Below, piece after piece: positions 1 through 8,388 of a DNA stretch of 64,000 bases (the stretch's first letter is position 1; every line of letters starts with the position of its first letter). The notes below the pieces were generated by a model. The model worked only from the letters and a program-made list of their open reading frames with translations, ran no database searches and was not told the DNA's origin. The position numbers and the translations under genes are program-made. The stretch is from assembly GCA_963718405.1 (NCBI GenBank), contig CAVQYZ010000002.1:868001-932000 (forward strand). Direction: 5' to 3'. The stretch comes from Bog-756 sp963718405. GTDB taxonomy: Bacteria; Actinomycetota; Acidimicrobiia; Acidimicrobiales; RAAP-2.

Positions 1-119
1 CGGTGGACCAGGGTCGGCGCCCGGTCCTGGTAGCGGGCGGGCAGGCGGCCGTCGAACATGCCAGGCGGTTCGATCACATGGTCGTCCACACTCACCAGGA
101 TGAGGTCTTCCGTTCTCAT
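1..119 (-). CDS. Amidohydrolase family protein, N-terminal fragment
   Basis: First 39 codons of a minus-strand gene that runs off the left edge. The visible N-terminus contains SVDDHVIEPPGMF followed by RLPARYQDRAPTLVH, the usual opening of bacterial amidohydrolase-2 (TIM-barrel, metal-dependent hydrolase) proteins found in acyl-CoA and aromatic catabolic loci; the DDH region lies near the first metal ligands in that family. The ATG at 119 has an AGGAGG Shine-Dalgarno 7 nt upstream. It follows the thiolase-like gene by about 50 nt on the same strand, so it is probably the third gene of that operon. The catalytic centre is outside the window, so substrate and activity cannot be judged. Confidence 0.8.
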   Translation of the reverse strand, partial: MRTEDLILVSVDDHVIEPPGMFDGRLPARYQDRAPTLVH

Positions 120-171
120 TCCAGTACCTCCTGGCCCTGGGGCTCCGGACCGAAGTTGGGCAGGGTCGCGG

Positions 172-1617
172 TCACCGGTGGGCCGTGGTCGCTCGTCGGG
201 GACCCGGCTCCACCGTGACGGTCACACCGGCGAGCTCTTCGTCCGCTCCCGGGGGCTCTTCGAGCCGGGCGTAGCAGCGCGCTCCCTCGGGAAGGTCACA
301 GATCAGGGCGGTCCAGTCCGGTCCCTCACGGGAGTAGACGGTGGAGTAGGCGATGACCTCAGCCGGACCGGCGGCGTCGGAGGCCACGGGGACAGTGGGT
401 TCGGCGGAAGGCGAAGCCGGCGGGTCTGGTGCGGTCGGCCACCCGTCGGAGGTCGACCCGGGCCGGGTGGACAGCACCAGGGCACTGTGGCTGGTCATGT
501 GCATGCCGACCCCACTGACCAGGCCCACCGAGTCCGGATCGCCCCGGAGCCGTTCGACCATGGCCGCCAGCGCGTGGGTGTCGTAATTGCTGCCCGGACC
601 CCCGTGGTACGGAAGGCCTCCGGTCACGGTGAGGGTGCGATCGTCCTCGATCCCGAGGGCGTCCCGGGCGAAGGACAACGAGCCGGCGAAGCACGAGTAC
701 AGGTCCAGGTGGGCCACCTGGTCGACGGGGAGCGATCCGAGGGCCGAGCGCATGGCCGACTCCATGGCCGGCGAGCGCCACGGCTCGGGCCGGGCCGCCA
801 TGGTGGAAGGCTCTTCGGCTGCTCCGTACCCGCGCAGGTAGACCCGCTGATCGGACGGAACGCCCAGGGCATCGGCCCGCTCCGCCGTGGCCACCAGCAC
901 GGCGGCGGCCATGTCCACGTCCATGATGGCGGTCATGAGCTTGGTATAGGGGGTCGACACCATCCGGTTGGTGGGCGAGGGGGTGGTGATCTCGTCGGCG
1001 CTCCTGGCCGTCGGGAACCAGGCGTGCTCCGGCTGGGACGCCGCCACCTCGGACATCGGGGCCAGCAACTGCCCGAGGTGGGCCCGGTGGTCGGCGATGG
1101 TCTCGCCCCGGTGGATCCGCCTGGCGGTGTCGAGGAGGGCGAAGGTCAGGTAGGCCTGGTAGATGCCGTTGGCCGCTTCCTGCCGGTCGAGGGTCAGCGG
1201 GAAGGGCTGGCTCTCCGTGGGCGGGTAGGACCACTCCGGTTCGGCCAGATGGCGACGGGTGGCCAGAGCCTCACCCCCGACCACCAGGGCCAGGTCCAGT
1301 CGGCCCCGGGCCATGGCGGCCGCGGCTTCGGCCACCAGCTTGACCGGCACTGATCCGCCCAGTCCCGAGTAGGAGCGGTCGGCCGGATCGGCACCCACTC
1401 GCTCCGCCAGTCGGGCGCACGGGTCGTCGTACTCCCACGACTGGCAGTACACGACCTGGAGGCTCTGGACCTGCTTGAGGGCGTCGGGGCAGCCGGCGTC
1501 GTCGGCAGCCTCCCGCGCCACCTGCTCCCACATGTCGAGGGGCTCGGGAGCGGGTTCCTCGTGCCAGGTCCGGCGGGCCGCGCCGATCAGGCACGGGGCA
1601 CGGGGATCGACCGGCAC
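172..1617 (-). CDS. Thiolase-superfamily acetyl-CoA acetyltransferase-like protein
   Basis: 481 residues with a GTG start at 1617 that sits 1 nt from the TGA of the upstream acyl-CoA dehydrogenase gene, so the two are translationally coupled. Family features are DLYSCF around residues 305-310 and a GG-x-PYHGGPGSNY block around 333-345, as in the acetyl-CoA acetyltransferase / SCP2-thiolase group. At the place where degradative thiolases carry the nucleophilic cysteine the sequence reads GLGGSVPV (85-92), without Cys, as in many non-canonical actinobacterial thiolase-like proteins. A C-terminal extension of about 90 residues resembles an added OB-like domain. It probably carries out thiolytic cleavage or a related acyl transfer in the catabolic operon. 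The precise reaction is unproven. Confidence 0.85.
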   Translation of the reverse strand: MPVDPRAPCLIGAARRTWHEEPAPEPLDMWEQVAREAADDAGCPDALKQVQSLQVVYCQSWEYDDPCARLAERVGADPADRSYSGLGGSVPVKLVAEAAAAMARGRLDLALVVGGEALATRRHLAEPEWSYPPTESQPFPLTLDRQEAANGIYQAYLTFALLDTARRIHRGETIADHRAHLGQLLAPMSEVAASQPEHAWFPTARSADEITTPSPTNRMVSTPYTKLMTAIMDVDMAAAVLVATAERADALGVPSDQRVYLRGYGAAEEPSTMAARPEPWRSPAMESAMRSALGSLPVDQVAHLDLYSCFAGSLSFARDALGIEDDRTLTVTGGLPYHGGPGSNYDTHALAAMVERLRGDPDSVGLVSGVGMHMTSHSALVLSTRPGSTSDGWPTAPDPPASPSAEPTVPVASDAAGPAEVIAYSTVYSREGPDWTALICDLPEGARCYARLEEPPGADEELAGVTVTVEPGPRRATTAHR

Positions 1618-1618
1618 G

Positions 1619-2842
1619 TCAGGACAGGCGGGCTTGGCCGGGGAGCTTCACGGCCCGGTCGGCGATGATGTTCTTCTGCACCTCGGTCGAGCCACCTCCG
1701 ATGGTGCTGTAGCGCTGGAAGGCGTAATGCCGGGTCCACTTGCCCCGGTCCACCGAGTCGGGACCGCCGCGGGCCAACACGCCGGCCGGCCCGAGCAGGT
1801 CGACCGAGAGTGCCGCCAGGGTCTGGGCCAGCGCCGACCACTGAAGCTTGGCAAAGGGGACCTCGGGCCAGTTCTTCTCGCCCTTGATGATCTTGCTCAG
1901 GGCCCGCAGGGAGAGCAGCCTGGCCAGTTCGATGTCGGTCCAGGCCCGGGCCAGGCGATCCCGGATCGAAGGGTCCTCGAGGGCCCCGGGGTTGACTGAT
2001 CGGGCCGCGGTCACCATGGCGTGCAGATCGGCGGCCAGGATCGAGATCTGACCGGCGATGCCCACCCGCTCGTGACCGAGGGTGCCCATGGCCACCATCC
2101 ATCCCTCGCCCTCCCCGCCCAGGCGGCTGTCGAGGGGGATCACGGCATCGTTGAAGAAGACCTCGTTGAACATCTCTTCGCCGGCCATGTCCCGAATGGG
2201 ACGGGCCTCGATGCCCGGCGTGTGCAGATCGACGATGAAGGCGGTGATGCCCTCGTGCTTGGCTCCCCGCTCGATGGCGGTGGGATCGGTCCGGAGGAGG
2301 AACAGGCCCCACCGGGCCAGGTGGGCGGTGGAGATCCAGATCTTCTGGCCGTTGACCACGTAGGCCTCACCGTCCCAGATGGCGGAGGTCCGGAGGTTGG
2401 CCAGGTCGTTGCCGGCGTCAGGCTCGGAGAAGCCCTGGCACCAGTGGTCGGTGGCATCCAGGATCGAGGGCAGCCACCGCTCTTTCTGCTCGTCCGTTCC
2501 CCAGGCGATGATCATGGGGCCGATCTGCCACAGCCCGTTGGGGTTGAACAGGCCGGGCGTCCGGTACTCGGCCATCACCTCCGAGTAGATGATGCGCTGC
2601 ATGGCGGTGGCGTTGCGGCCGCCGTACTCCTCGGGCCAGCCCACGGCGGCCCACCGGCCCCCGTTGAGCAGCCGTTGCCAGGCGGCCCGGCGGGCCTGGG
2701 ACTTCTCGCCGGAGAGGGAGGAGTCGTCGGTCAGCTCCTCGCTGGCCAGGAAGGGCGGCAGGTACTCGTCGAGCCACGCCCGCAACTCGTCGCGGAATGC
2801 CTCATCTTCGGGGGCCAGAGCGAAGTCCACGGCCGAGGACAA
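1619..2842 (-). CDS. Acyl-CoA dehydrogenase (FadE family), large-subunit type
   Basis: 407 residues, full length for an acyl-CoA dehydrogenase. Seen: an FAD/substrate segment WCQGFSEPDAGNDLANL near residue 133, GQKIWIS near 166, and the C-terminal FAD-contact motif YSTIGGGSTEVQKNI near 385. This is the FadE6/FadE17-like layout that often pairs with a shorter divergent or adjacent acyl-CoA dehydrogenase, and a shorter one starts divergently at 2942. It should introduce the alpha,beta double bond into an acyl-CoA, feeding electrons to ETF. First gene of the minus-strand operon with the thiolase-like and amidohydrolase genes; the start is the ATG at 2842. Confidence 0.9.
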   Translation of the reverse strand: MSSAVDFALAPEDEAFRDELRAWLDEYLPPFLASEELTDDSSLSGEKSQARRAAWQRLLNGGRWAAVGWPEEYGGRNATAMQRIIYSEVMAEYRTPGLFNPNGLWQIGPMIIAWGTDEQKERWLPSILDATDHWCQGFSEPDAGNDLANLRTSAIWDGEAYVVNGQKIWISTAHLARWGLFLLRTDPTAIERGAKHEGITAFIVDLHTPGIEARPIRDMAGEEMFNEVFFNDAVIPLDSRLGGEGEGWMVAMGTLGHERVGIAGQISILAADLHAMVTAARSVNPGALEDPSIRDRLARAWTDIELARLLSLRALSKIIKGEKNWPEVPFAKLQWSALAQTLAALSVDLLGPAGVLARGGPDSVDRGKWTRHYAFQRYSTIGGGSTEVQKNIIADRAVKLPGQARLS

Positions 2843-2864
2843 TAGCCGCGGAGAGTTTCCGGTG

Positions 2865-2880
2865 CTGACGTCGGCGTCAG
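2865..2880. promoter_or_regulatory. Inverted repeat in divergent acyl-CoA dehydrogenase promoter
   Basis: CTGACG-TCGG-CGTCAG, 6-bp arms with a 4-bp centre, in the 99-bp interval between the two divergent acyl-CoA dehydrogenase genes. Its position suggests an operator shared by both units. No regulator gene is adjacent, so this is a positional inference only. Confidence 0.3.
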
Positions 2881-2941
2881 GGATCTACACTGCAGCCACC
2901 ATCAAGAGCCAATATCAGCAACACCACTCCGGGGGTGGACC

Positions 2942-4021
2942 GTGGACTTCACGTTCGATGCCGAACAACTCGCCTTGCAAGACGTGGCCAAGCGCGCCAT
3001 GGGGGAGGTGGGTGACGACACCCTGCGGCAGCTGGCCGACGACCCCGACGGGATCACGCCGCAGCTCTGGGACCGGTTGGTCTCCCTGGGCTGGACCTCG
3101 ATGCTGGTGCCCGGTGAAGGGGCCGGCCTGCTCGAGATGTGCGTGATCTTGGAGCAGATGGGGCGGGTCCCCCTACCCGGCCCGTTCTTCTCCTCCTCGG
3201 TCCTGGCCACCCTGGCGGCGAGCGCCCTGGGGGCGGATGCCCTGTTGGAGGGCCTGGCTTCGGGCCGGCAGCGTGGCACGGTGGCCCTGCAGGAGCAGGG
3301 TCACGGGCACCCCCTCGGCACCGTGCGGGCCCGGGCCCGGCGCAAGGGGTCGGGTTGGGTGGTCTCCGGGCACAAGCCCGTGGTCATGGACGGGCACACC
3401 GCCGACTGGGTCATCGTGGTGGCCCTGGCCGAAGAGGGCATCCGGTCGTTCCTGCTCAGGAACCCCAAGGCCGAGGCCGTGCCGACCCTCGATCCCACCC
3501 GCAAACTGGCCCGCCTGGTCCTCGACGAGGAGCCGGTGGAGCCGCTCGGGCCGCTGGGCGATCAGACGGTGCTGTGGCGTCGGGTTCTCGACGACGTCTC
3601 CGTGGGCTTGGCCGCCGAGCTGGTGGGGGTCAGCCACCGGGCCCTGGACGAGGCCGTGGAGTACGCCAAGGTGCGGGTGGTCTTCGATCGCCCCATCGCC
3701 TCGTTCCAGTCGGTCAAGCACCGGATCGTCGACATGTACCACTCGCTGGAGATGGCCAGGGCCGGCGTCCACTTCGCCGCCTGGGCCTCGGACACCGGAG
3801 CCCCCGAGCGGTCGCGTTCTGCCGAGATGGCTGGGGCCTACGCCGCCGAGGCCGCAGTGCGGGTGACCGGCGACAACATCCAGGTTCACGGGGGAGTGGG
3901 ATTCACCTGGGCCAACGATGCCCACTTCCTGTTCAAACGGGCCAAGCAGAACGAGGTGCTGATGGGTGGCACCAGCCACCAGTGGCACAGCTTGGCGTCC
4001 ACCCTCATCCAACCGGCCTGA
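2942..4021 (+). CDS. Acyl-CoA dehydrogenase, short (FadE partner-subunit) type
   Basis: 359 residues from a GTG at 2942 (MDFTFDAEQLALQDVAKRA). It ends with VGFTWANDAHFLFKRAKQNE, the conserved C-terminal flavin-binding region of the family, and has FDRPIASFQSVKHRIVDM near residue 243. The middle domain is weakly conserved and the usual catalytic Glu region is not obvious, as in the partner subunits of actinobacterial alpha2beta2 acyl-CoA dehydrogenases acting on steroid or isoprenoid acyl-CoAs. It is divergent from the longer acyl-CoA dehydrogenase and overlaps no other gene. An LLM F420 oxidoreductase follows after 2 nt, so the two are cotranscribed. Confidence 0.88.
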   Translation: MDFTFDAEQLALQDVAKRAMGEVGDDTLRQLADDPDGITPQLWDRLVSLGWTSMLVPGEGAGLLEMCVILEQMGRVPLPGPFFSSSVLATLAASALGADALLEGLASGRQRGTVALQEQGHGHPLGTVRARARRKGSGWVVSGHKPVVMDGHTADWVIVVALAEEGIRSFLLRNPKAEAVPTLDPTRKLARLVLDEEPVEPLGPLGDQTVLWRRVLDDVSVGLAAELVGVSHRALDEAVEYAKVRVVFDRPIASFQSVKHRIVDMYHSLEMARAGVHFAAWASDTGAPERSRSAEMAGAYAAEAAVRVTGDNIQVHGGVGFTWANDAHFLFKRAKQNEVLMGGTSHQWHSLASTLIQPA

Positions 4022-4023
4022 CC

Positions 4024-4959
4024 GTGTCCGAGGGGAGCGGATCGCAGGATGATCCGGGACTCCCGCCGCCGGTGAGGGGGGGCCTGGAGTTCCACCTCTT
4101 CCTGCCCCAGCTCCGGCTGGACCCCGGTGCACTGGAGGCCCGGGCTCGGGCCGCCGAGGCCTCGGGCTTCGACGGGCTGGCTCTCATGGATCATCTGGCG
4201 CCGCCGGGTGCCCTCGACCAGCCGATGTTCGAAGCGTTCACCGCCGCCACCTGGCTGGCGGCCATCACCGGGCGGCTCCGGCTCAGTCACCTCGTCCTGT
4301 GCGACGGCTTCCGCCATCCGGCCGTGCTGGCCCGCCAGGCGGTGACCCTCGACCACCTCTCCGGCGGCCGGTTCGAGCTGGGCATCGGCTCGGGTTCGAC
4401 CCCGGCCGAGCTGAGTGCCTTCGGCTTCGGGTCACCTAGCGGGGCGCAACGGGTCGAGCGGCTGGGCGAGACCCTCGAACTGCTGGCCCGGTTCTGGTCG
4501 GGCGAGTCCGTCGAGTTCGAGGGTCGGTTCTTCCAGGTCAAGGGCGGCCGACAGCTCCCGGTACCCCGCACCCGTATCCCCATCGTGATCGGAGGCACCG
4601 GTCCGGCCACCATGAAGCTGGTGGACCGCTACGCCGATTGGTGGAACGTGCCCATCCACCAGCTGGACCGGTTGGCCACGGTCCGCCCCGACGCCGGGCG
4701 CGCCCGGGTCTCGGTCCAGCTCCTGGTGACCCTGGTGACCGATGAAAGCCGCCGCGCCGAGGTGGTCGGGACCGCCGACCGTCGGTTCGGCCGGATGGGC
4801 CAGGAGGCCCACGTGGCCGGCAGTGCCAACGAGTTGGTGGAGCGGATGGCCGCCCTCTGTGACCAGGGGGTGGAGCGCATCTACACCTGGTTCACCGATT
4901 TCGCCCCGCCCGGGACCCTGGCCGCCTTCGGCCAGGAGGTCATAGCCCAGCTCCGATAG
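4024..4959 (+). CDS. LLM-class F420-dependent oxidoreductase
   Basis: About 311 residues from a GTG at 4024, 2 nt after the preceding stop. The frame is open much further upstream, but conservation starts only at GGLEFHLFLPQLRLDPGALE. Seen: GFDGLALMDH, the SHLVLCDGFRHPAVLARQAVTLDHLSGGR core (positions about 80-110, luciferase-like TIM barrel), then ELGIGSGST and PIVIGGTGP, which fit F420 or flavin phosphate binding. Coenzyme F420 is expected to be the hydride donor or acceptor. The tight spacing behind the acyl-CoA dehydrogenase suggests a joint catabolic role; the substrate is unknown. Confidence 0.88.
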   Translation: MSEGSGSQDDPGLPPPVRGGLEFHLFLPQLRLDPGALEARARAAEASGFDGLALMDHLAPPGALDQPMFEAFTAATWLAAITGRLRLSHLVLCDGFRHPAVLARQAVTLDHLSGGRFELGIGSGSTPAELSAFGFGSPSGAQRVERLGETLELLARFWSGESVEFEGRFFQVKGGRQLPVPRTRIPIVIGGTGPATMKLVDRYADWWNVPIHQLDRLATVRPDAGRARVSVQLLVTLVTDESRRAEVVGTADRRFGRMGQEAHVAGSANELVERMAALCDQGVERIYTWFTDFAPPGTLAAFGQEVIAQLR

Positions 4960-4984
4960 CTCGGAGTGGCCCACTCCGAGGGGC

Positions 4985-6340
4985 TCAATCCGGTTCGACC
5001 ACCCGTTTGGCCTTGTAGCCGGCCCGGGGCAGGGTGTCCCGCGCCAGCGGCTCCACGGTGGCCTGCACCCCGAGGGTCTCGGCGATGGCCGCCGTCACCC
5101 GCTCGACCACCTGGCTCTGGGCCGCCGGATCGTCGGTGGCCACCTCCACCCGGACCTCGAGCGGACCGGCGCCGCCGTCGGGCCGGGTGATCTGGTACTC
5201 CAGCGACGGCTGGGCCACCAGCTTTTCGCTGCGCAGCACGGCCTCGAGCTCGGAGAGTTGGAAGCGGGTGCCCTGGCAGCTCAAGAGATCGGCGAACCGA
5301 CCTCCCCACAGCCCCCGGATGGAGGTCTCGCCACAGGGGCACGGCTCACGCAGGATGGCGCAGGCCTCTTCCAGGTCGTAGCGCAGCAGCCCGTTGTCCC
5401 GGTCGAGGGTGGTCACGGTGAGGTTGCCCCACTCCCCGTCGGGGACCTCCCGCCCGGTGGTGGGGTCGACGGCCTGCACCACGGCCCAGTCCTCGTGGAT
5501 GTGGGCCCCGGGCGACTGACCGCACGGGCCGCCGACATAGGCGTAGCACTCGGCGCCGGCGGTCATGAGGGGCATGCCGCCCCGGCCCAGTCCAAAGCCC
5601 GGAGGGGCCTTGAGCCCGGTCAGCCCGGCGTCCTCCAGGGGGATGCCGAGCTTGCCGGCCACTTCGAGGAACCGCCCGGTGGCAAAGCCCATGAAGGGGA
5701 TGTCCGGGGTGACCCGGGTCCAGAACCGGACGGCCTGTTCGGCCAGCTCGTCGGTGTCGGGGGGCGGTACCCACAGGGACAAGAGGCCCAGGTACTCGTA
5801 GGTGCCCTGGAGCATGACCCCGCCGCCGTAGAGGTACGCCGGGTGGGCGTGGGTCACGATCATGCCGGGGCGGTACCCCATGCGCCACCAGTTGCGGGCG
5901 CCCGACTCGTACTCGACCCACAGGTCGTGGCGGGTCCACACGGTGATGGTGGGCTGGCCGGTGGTTCCGGTCGAGGTGCCCAGTCGGACCGCCCGGTGCG
6001 GATCGGTGAAACGGTAGGAGCCCCACGGCGGGGCCGCCGCTTCGGAGTCCCTCAGGTCCTGCTTGACGGTGAGAGGCACGCCGGCCAGGTCCTCGACCGT
6101 GGATACGGCCCCGGCCGCGTCCACCCCGGCCGATACCAACTTGTCCCGGAACAGCGTCACCGGTCCGTCGAAGATGCGGCCGACCAACGCCTGGAGCCGC
6201 TCGTTCTGGAGCTCCCTCCGCTCTTCGGCGCCCATGGCCTGTTTCTCCGGGTCCCACAGGAACTGGTCGTCAGGACGGGGAAGTGGCCCCAAGGTTCCGG
6301 GGCCGAACGGGGGAGTGGAGACCGCCGCGGCCCCGCTCAC
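4985..6340 (-). CDS. AMP-forming acyl-CoA ligase (PaaK-like adenylate-forming enzyme)
   Basis: 451 residues from the GTG at 6340, which overlaps the TGA of the TetR gene (GTGA). Longer in-frame extensions run inside the TetR gene and look non-homologous. The nucleotide-binding loop GTSTGTTGQP is at 121-130; YAYVGGPCGQSPGAHIHEDW, then EWGNLTVTTLDRDNGLLRYD and a C-terminal LPRAGYKAKRV follow the phenylacetate-CoA-ligase-like layout, including CPCGETSIRGLWGG. It activates a carboxylic acid to its CoA thioester through an acyl-adenylate. Cotranscription with the TetR gene and divergence from the P450 suggest that the acid, or its CoA ester, controls the locus. Confidence 0.87.
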   Translation of the reverse strand: MSGAAAVSTPPFGPGTLGPLPRPDDQFLWDPEKQAMGAEERRELQNERLQALVGRIFDGPVTLFRDKLVSAGVDAAGAVSTVEDLAGVPLTVKQDLRDSEAAAPPWGSYRFTDPHRAVRLGTSTGTTGQPTITVWTRHDLWVEYESGARNWWRMGYRPGMIVTHAHPAYLYGGGVMLQGTYEYLGLLSLWVPPPDTDELAEQAVRFWTRVTPDIPFMGFATGRFLEVAGKLGIPLEDAGLTGLKAPPGFGLGRGGMPLMTAGAECYAYVGGPCGQSPGAHIHEDWAVVQAVDPTTGREVPDGEWGNLTVTTLDRDNGLLRYDLEEACAILREPCPCGETSIRGLWGGRFADLLSCQGTRFQLSELEAVLRSEKLVAQPSLEYQITRPDGGAGPLEVRVEVATDDPAAQSQVVERVTAAIAETLGVQATVEPLARDTLPRAGYKAKRVVEPD

Positions 6341-6960
6341 GTCGACCGCTGCTCCAGCAGGTTGGCGAACTCCTCGGCCCGGGCCCGGAACACCAGGGCC
6401 GGATCCTGTCCTTCTTCGAGCACCCCGGCGACGTGTTCGAAGAACAGCCCGACCAGCAGGGTGCGGAGCATCCTGGCCATGGCGGCCTCCTCCCCTGGAG
6501 GGCACAGAGGGGGGTCTCCCTCCTGCAGGGAGTGCTCGAGGGAGGCCTGGAAGGCGGCGAAGAGCTCGGTCCCCACCGAGTAGGCCGTGTCGTCACCTCG
6601 CATCACCTCCCCCAACATGAGGCGCACGAAGTCCTCGACCTCCAGCATGGACTGGAGGATGTCGTCCAACAGGTCGGCCAGGCTGGACGTGGGATCCTGG
6701 GATAGCGATGTGGCGGTGGCGGCGGTGAGGTCGTCGATGAATCCCCGCTCCTCGAGCACCGCCACCAGCAGCTCGCGTTTGGACGGGAAGTAGTGGTAGA
6801 GCGAGGCCACATTGAGGCCGGTGGCCGTTGCCAGGTTTCTCATACTCGTCCCGTCGACCCCTTGGGTCGCCATGAGGGAGAGCGCCGTCCGGAGGATGTG
6901 CTGACGCTGGGTCGACCCGGCAGGACGGGGCACAGGCTCACGATCAGGGGGAGGGTTCAC
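6337..6960 (-). CDS. TetR/AcrR family transcriptional regulator
   Basis: About 207 residues. The N-terminal helix-turn-helix is clear: ILRTALSLMATQGVDGTSMR then LATATGLNVASLYHYFPSKR, roughly residues 22-65. The rest is a helical ligand domain. The GTG at 6960 is chosen; an upstream open frame to 7098 crosses the promoter and operator and is unlikely to be translated. Divergent from the P450 gene with an exact palindrome CAAACGTTTG between them, and overlapping the acyl-CoA ligase gene by 4 nt. Inferred role: repressor of both divergent units, probably released by an acyl-CoA. Confidence 0.9.
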   Translation of the reverse strand: MNPPPDREPVPRPAGSTQRQHILRTALSLMATQGVDGTSMRNLATATGLNVASLYHYFPSKRELLVAVLEERGFIDDLTAATATSLSQDPTSSLADLLDDILQSMLEVEDFVRLMLGEVMRGDDTAYSVGTELFAAFQASLEHSLQEGDPPLCPPGEEAAMARMLRTLLVGLFFEHVAGVLEEGQDPALVFRARAEEFANLLEQRST

Positions 6961-7021
6961 GGCTCCATTGTGGCCGCTGGAGGGGCCCGCGGTGGCGATC
7001 GGGCGGGCTCTGGCCTTCGAA

Positions 7022-7031
7022 CAAACGTTTG
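7022..7031. promoter_or_regulatory. Palindromic TetR-type operator
   Basis: Perfect 10-bp palindrome CAAACGTTTG in the TetR/P450 divergent region, immediately upstream of a -10-like TATGAT at 7035-7040 reading towards the P450 gene. That position would block the P450 promoter when occupied. Binding by the adjacent TetR is inferred from location and symmetry. Confidence 0.55.
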
Positions 7032-7085
7032 ATATATGATACGGGAGCACACAAGAGCACCCTGCCGAGGCGAGGAAGTGGAACG

Positions 7086-8342
7086 ATGACCACAGCAAGC
7101 ACGAGGGCGGTCGACGAGTTGGTAGCTCCGGCCCCGTTCGACCCGTTCGAGCTGCAGGACACGGTGTCGGGCAACATCCGGGACCCGTACCCGCGGATGG
7201 CCGAGCTCCGGCGTCAGAGCCCGGTCCACGTGGGCCCGGTCGACCTGGGAGACGGGGCCGATGAGGCCGACCCCAACAAGCCCCAGCCGGTCACGGTGTT
7301 CGGATTCGACGAGGCGGTCCAGGTCCTGAAGGACAACGAGACGTACTCGTCCACCGTGTACGAGGGGATCATGGGCGCGGTGATGGGACGGACCATCCTG
7401 CAGATGGACGAGCCTGAGCACCGGCTACACCGTGCCCTGGTGTCGCCGACCTTCCGCTCCAAGGTGCTCCTGCAGTGGGAGGGCGATCTGGTCCAGAGGG
7501 TGGTCAACGAGCTCATCGACGGCTTCGCCGGGCTCGGTGAGGCCGACCTGGTCCAGGAGGTGACCTTCAACTTCCCGGTCCAGGTCATCGCCCAGATCCT
7601 CGGCCTGCCGCGCTCGGACTTCCCTTCCTTCCAGCGATGGGCCATCGCCATCACCAGCGTGGCCTCGGACTGGGAGCGCGGCACGGCCGCCTCCGAAGCC
7701 CTACGTGACTACTTCGCCGCCGTGCTCGACGAGCGGCGCAGCCATCCGGCCGACGACCTGATCAGCGAGCTCCTGGTGGCCGAAGTGGACGGCCGGAGGC
7801 TCGACGACGAGGAGATCTACTCCTTCTTGCGCCTCCTGCTGCCGGCCGGAGTGGAGACCACCTACCGGGCCACGGGCAACCTGCTGTACGGCCTGCTGAC
7901 CAACCCGGACCAGTTCCAGGCGGTCAAGGACGACAGGGCGTTGCTGGCCGACGCCTTCGAGGAGACCCTCCGCTGGGAGCCTCCGGTCACCGTCATCCTG
8001 CGCCGGGCCATGCGTGACACCGAGTTGGCCGGCGTGCCGGTCGAGAAGGGCGCCGACGTCGCCCTGCTGCTGGGATCGGCCAACCGCGACGAGCGGAAGT
8101 ACGAGCATCCCGAGCTGTTCGATATCTTCCGGGCCTCGCGCCAGAGTGTGGGCTTCGGCTTCGGCGTTCACGTCTGCCTGGGCATGCACCTGGCCCGCAT
8201 GGAGTCCAGGGTGGCCATGAACACCCTGTTGGACAGATTGCCGGACATGCGATTGGCCCCGGCGCCGGATCAGGACCTCCATATCAAGGGATTCGCCTTC
8301 CGCTCGCCCATCGCCCTGCCTGTCGTCTTCACCCCGGCCTGA
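7086..8342 (+). CDS. Cytochrome P450
   Basis: 418 residues starting at ATG 7086, preceded by AGGAAG at a good distance. Seen: the I-helix oxygen-activation motif PAGVETT near residue 253 (the usual AGxET/D-T), the K-helix EETLRW (ExxR) near 293, and the heme loop FGFGVHVCLG with the proximal Cys at about residue 364. A bacterial class I P450 that would need a ferredoxin and reductase, neither of which is adjacent. Located next to acyl-CoA ligase and dehydrogenase genes, so it probably hydroxylates a hydrophobic acid, sterol or terpenoid. Repression through the upstream CAAACGTTTG site is likely. Confidence 0.95.
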   Translation: MTTASTRAVDELVAPAPFDPFELQDTVSGNIRDPYPRMAELRRQSPVHVGPVDLGDGADEADPNKPQPVTVFGFDEAVQVLKDNETYSSTVYEGIMGAVMGRTILQMDEPEHRLHRALVSPTFRSKVLLQWEGDLVQRVVNELIDGFAGLGEADLVQEVTFNFPVQVIAQILGLPRSDFPSFQRWAIAITSVASDWERGTAASEALRDYFAAVLDERRSHPADDLISELLVAEVDGRRLDDEEIYSFLRLLLPAGVETTYRATGNLLYGLLTNPDQFQAVKDDRALLADAFEETLRWEPPVTVILRRAMRDTELAGVPVEKGADVALLLGSANRDERKYEHPELFDIFRASRQSVGFGFGVHVCLGMHLARMESRVAMNTLLDRLPDMRLAPAPDQDLHIKGFAFRSPIALPVVFTPA

Positions 8343-8376
8343 GCCGCACCCGGCCCACAGGCGACGTAGTGGTTGT

Positions 8377-8382
8377 TAGGGT
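8377..8382 (+). promoter_or_regulatory. Leaderless-type -10 box before gluconate-dehydrogenase subunit-3-like gene
   Basis: TAGGGT lies 6 nt before the ATG at 8389, with no Shine-Dalgarno. This TANNNT-plus-start geometry is that of actinobacterial leaderless transcripts. Confidence 0.4.
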
Positions 8383-8388
8383 CCCCGC

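Noticed and set aside
4985..8342. Secondary-metabolite cluster (ligase, P450, F420 enzyme)
   Set aside because: No carrier protein, condensation or ketosynthase domain; the surrounding FadE, thiolase and hydrolase genes indicate catabolism.
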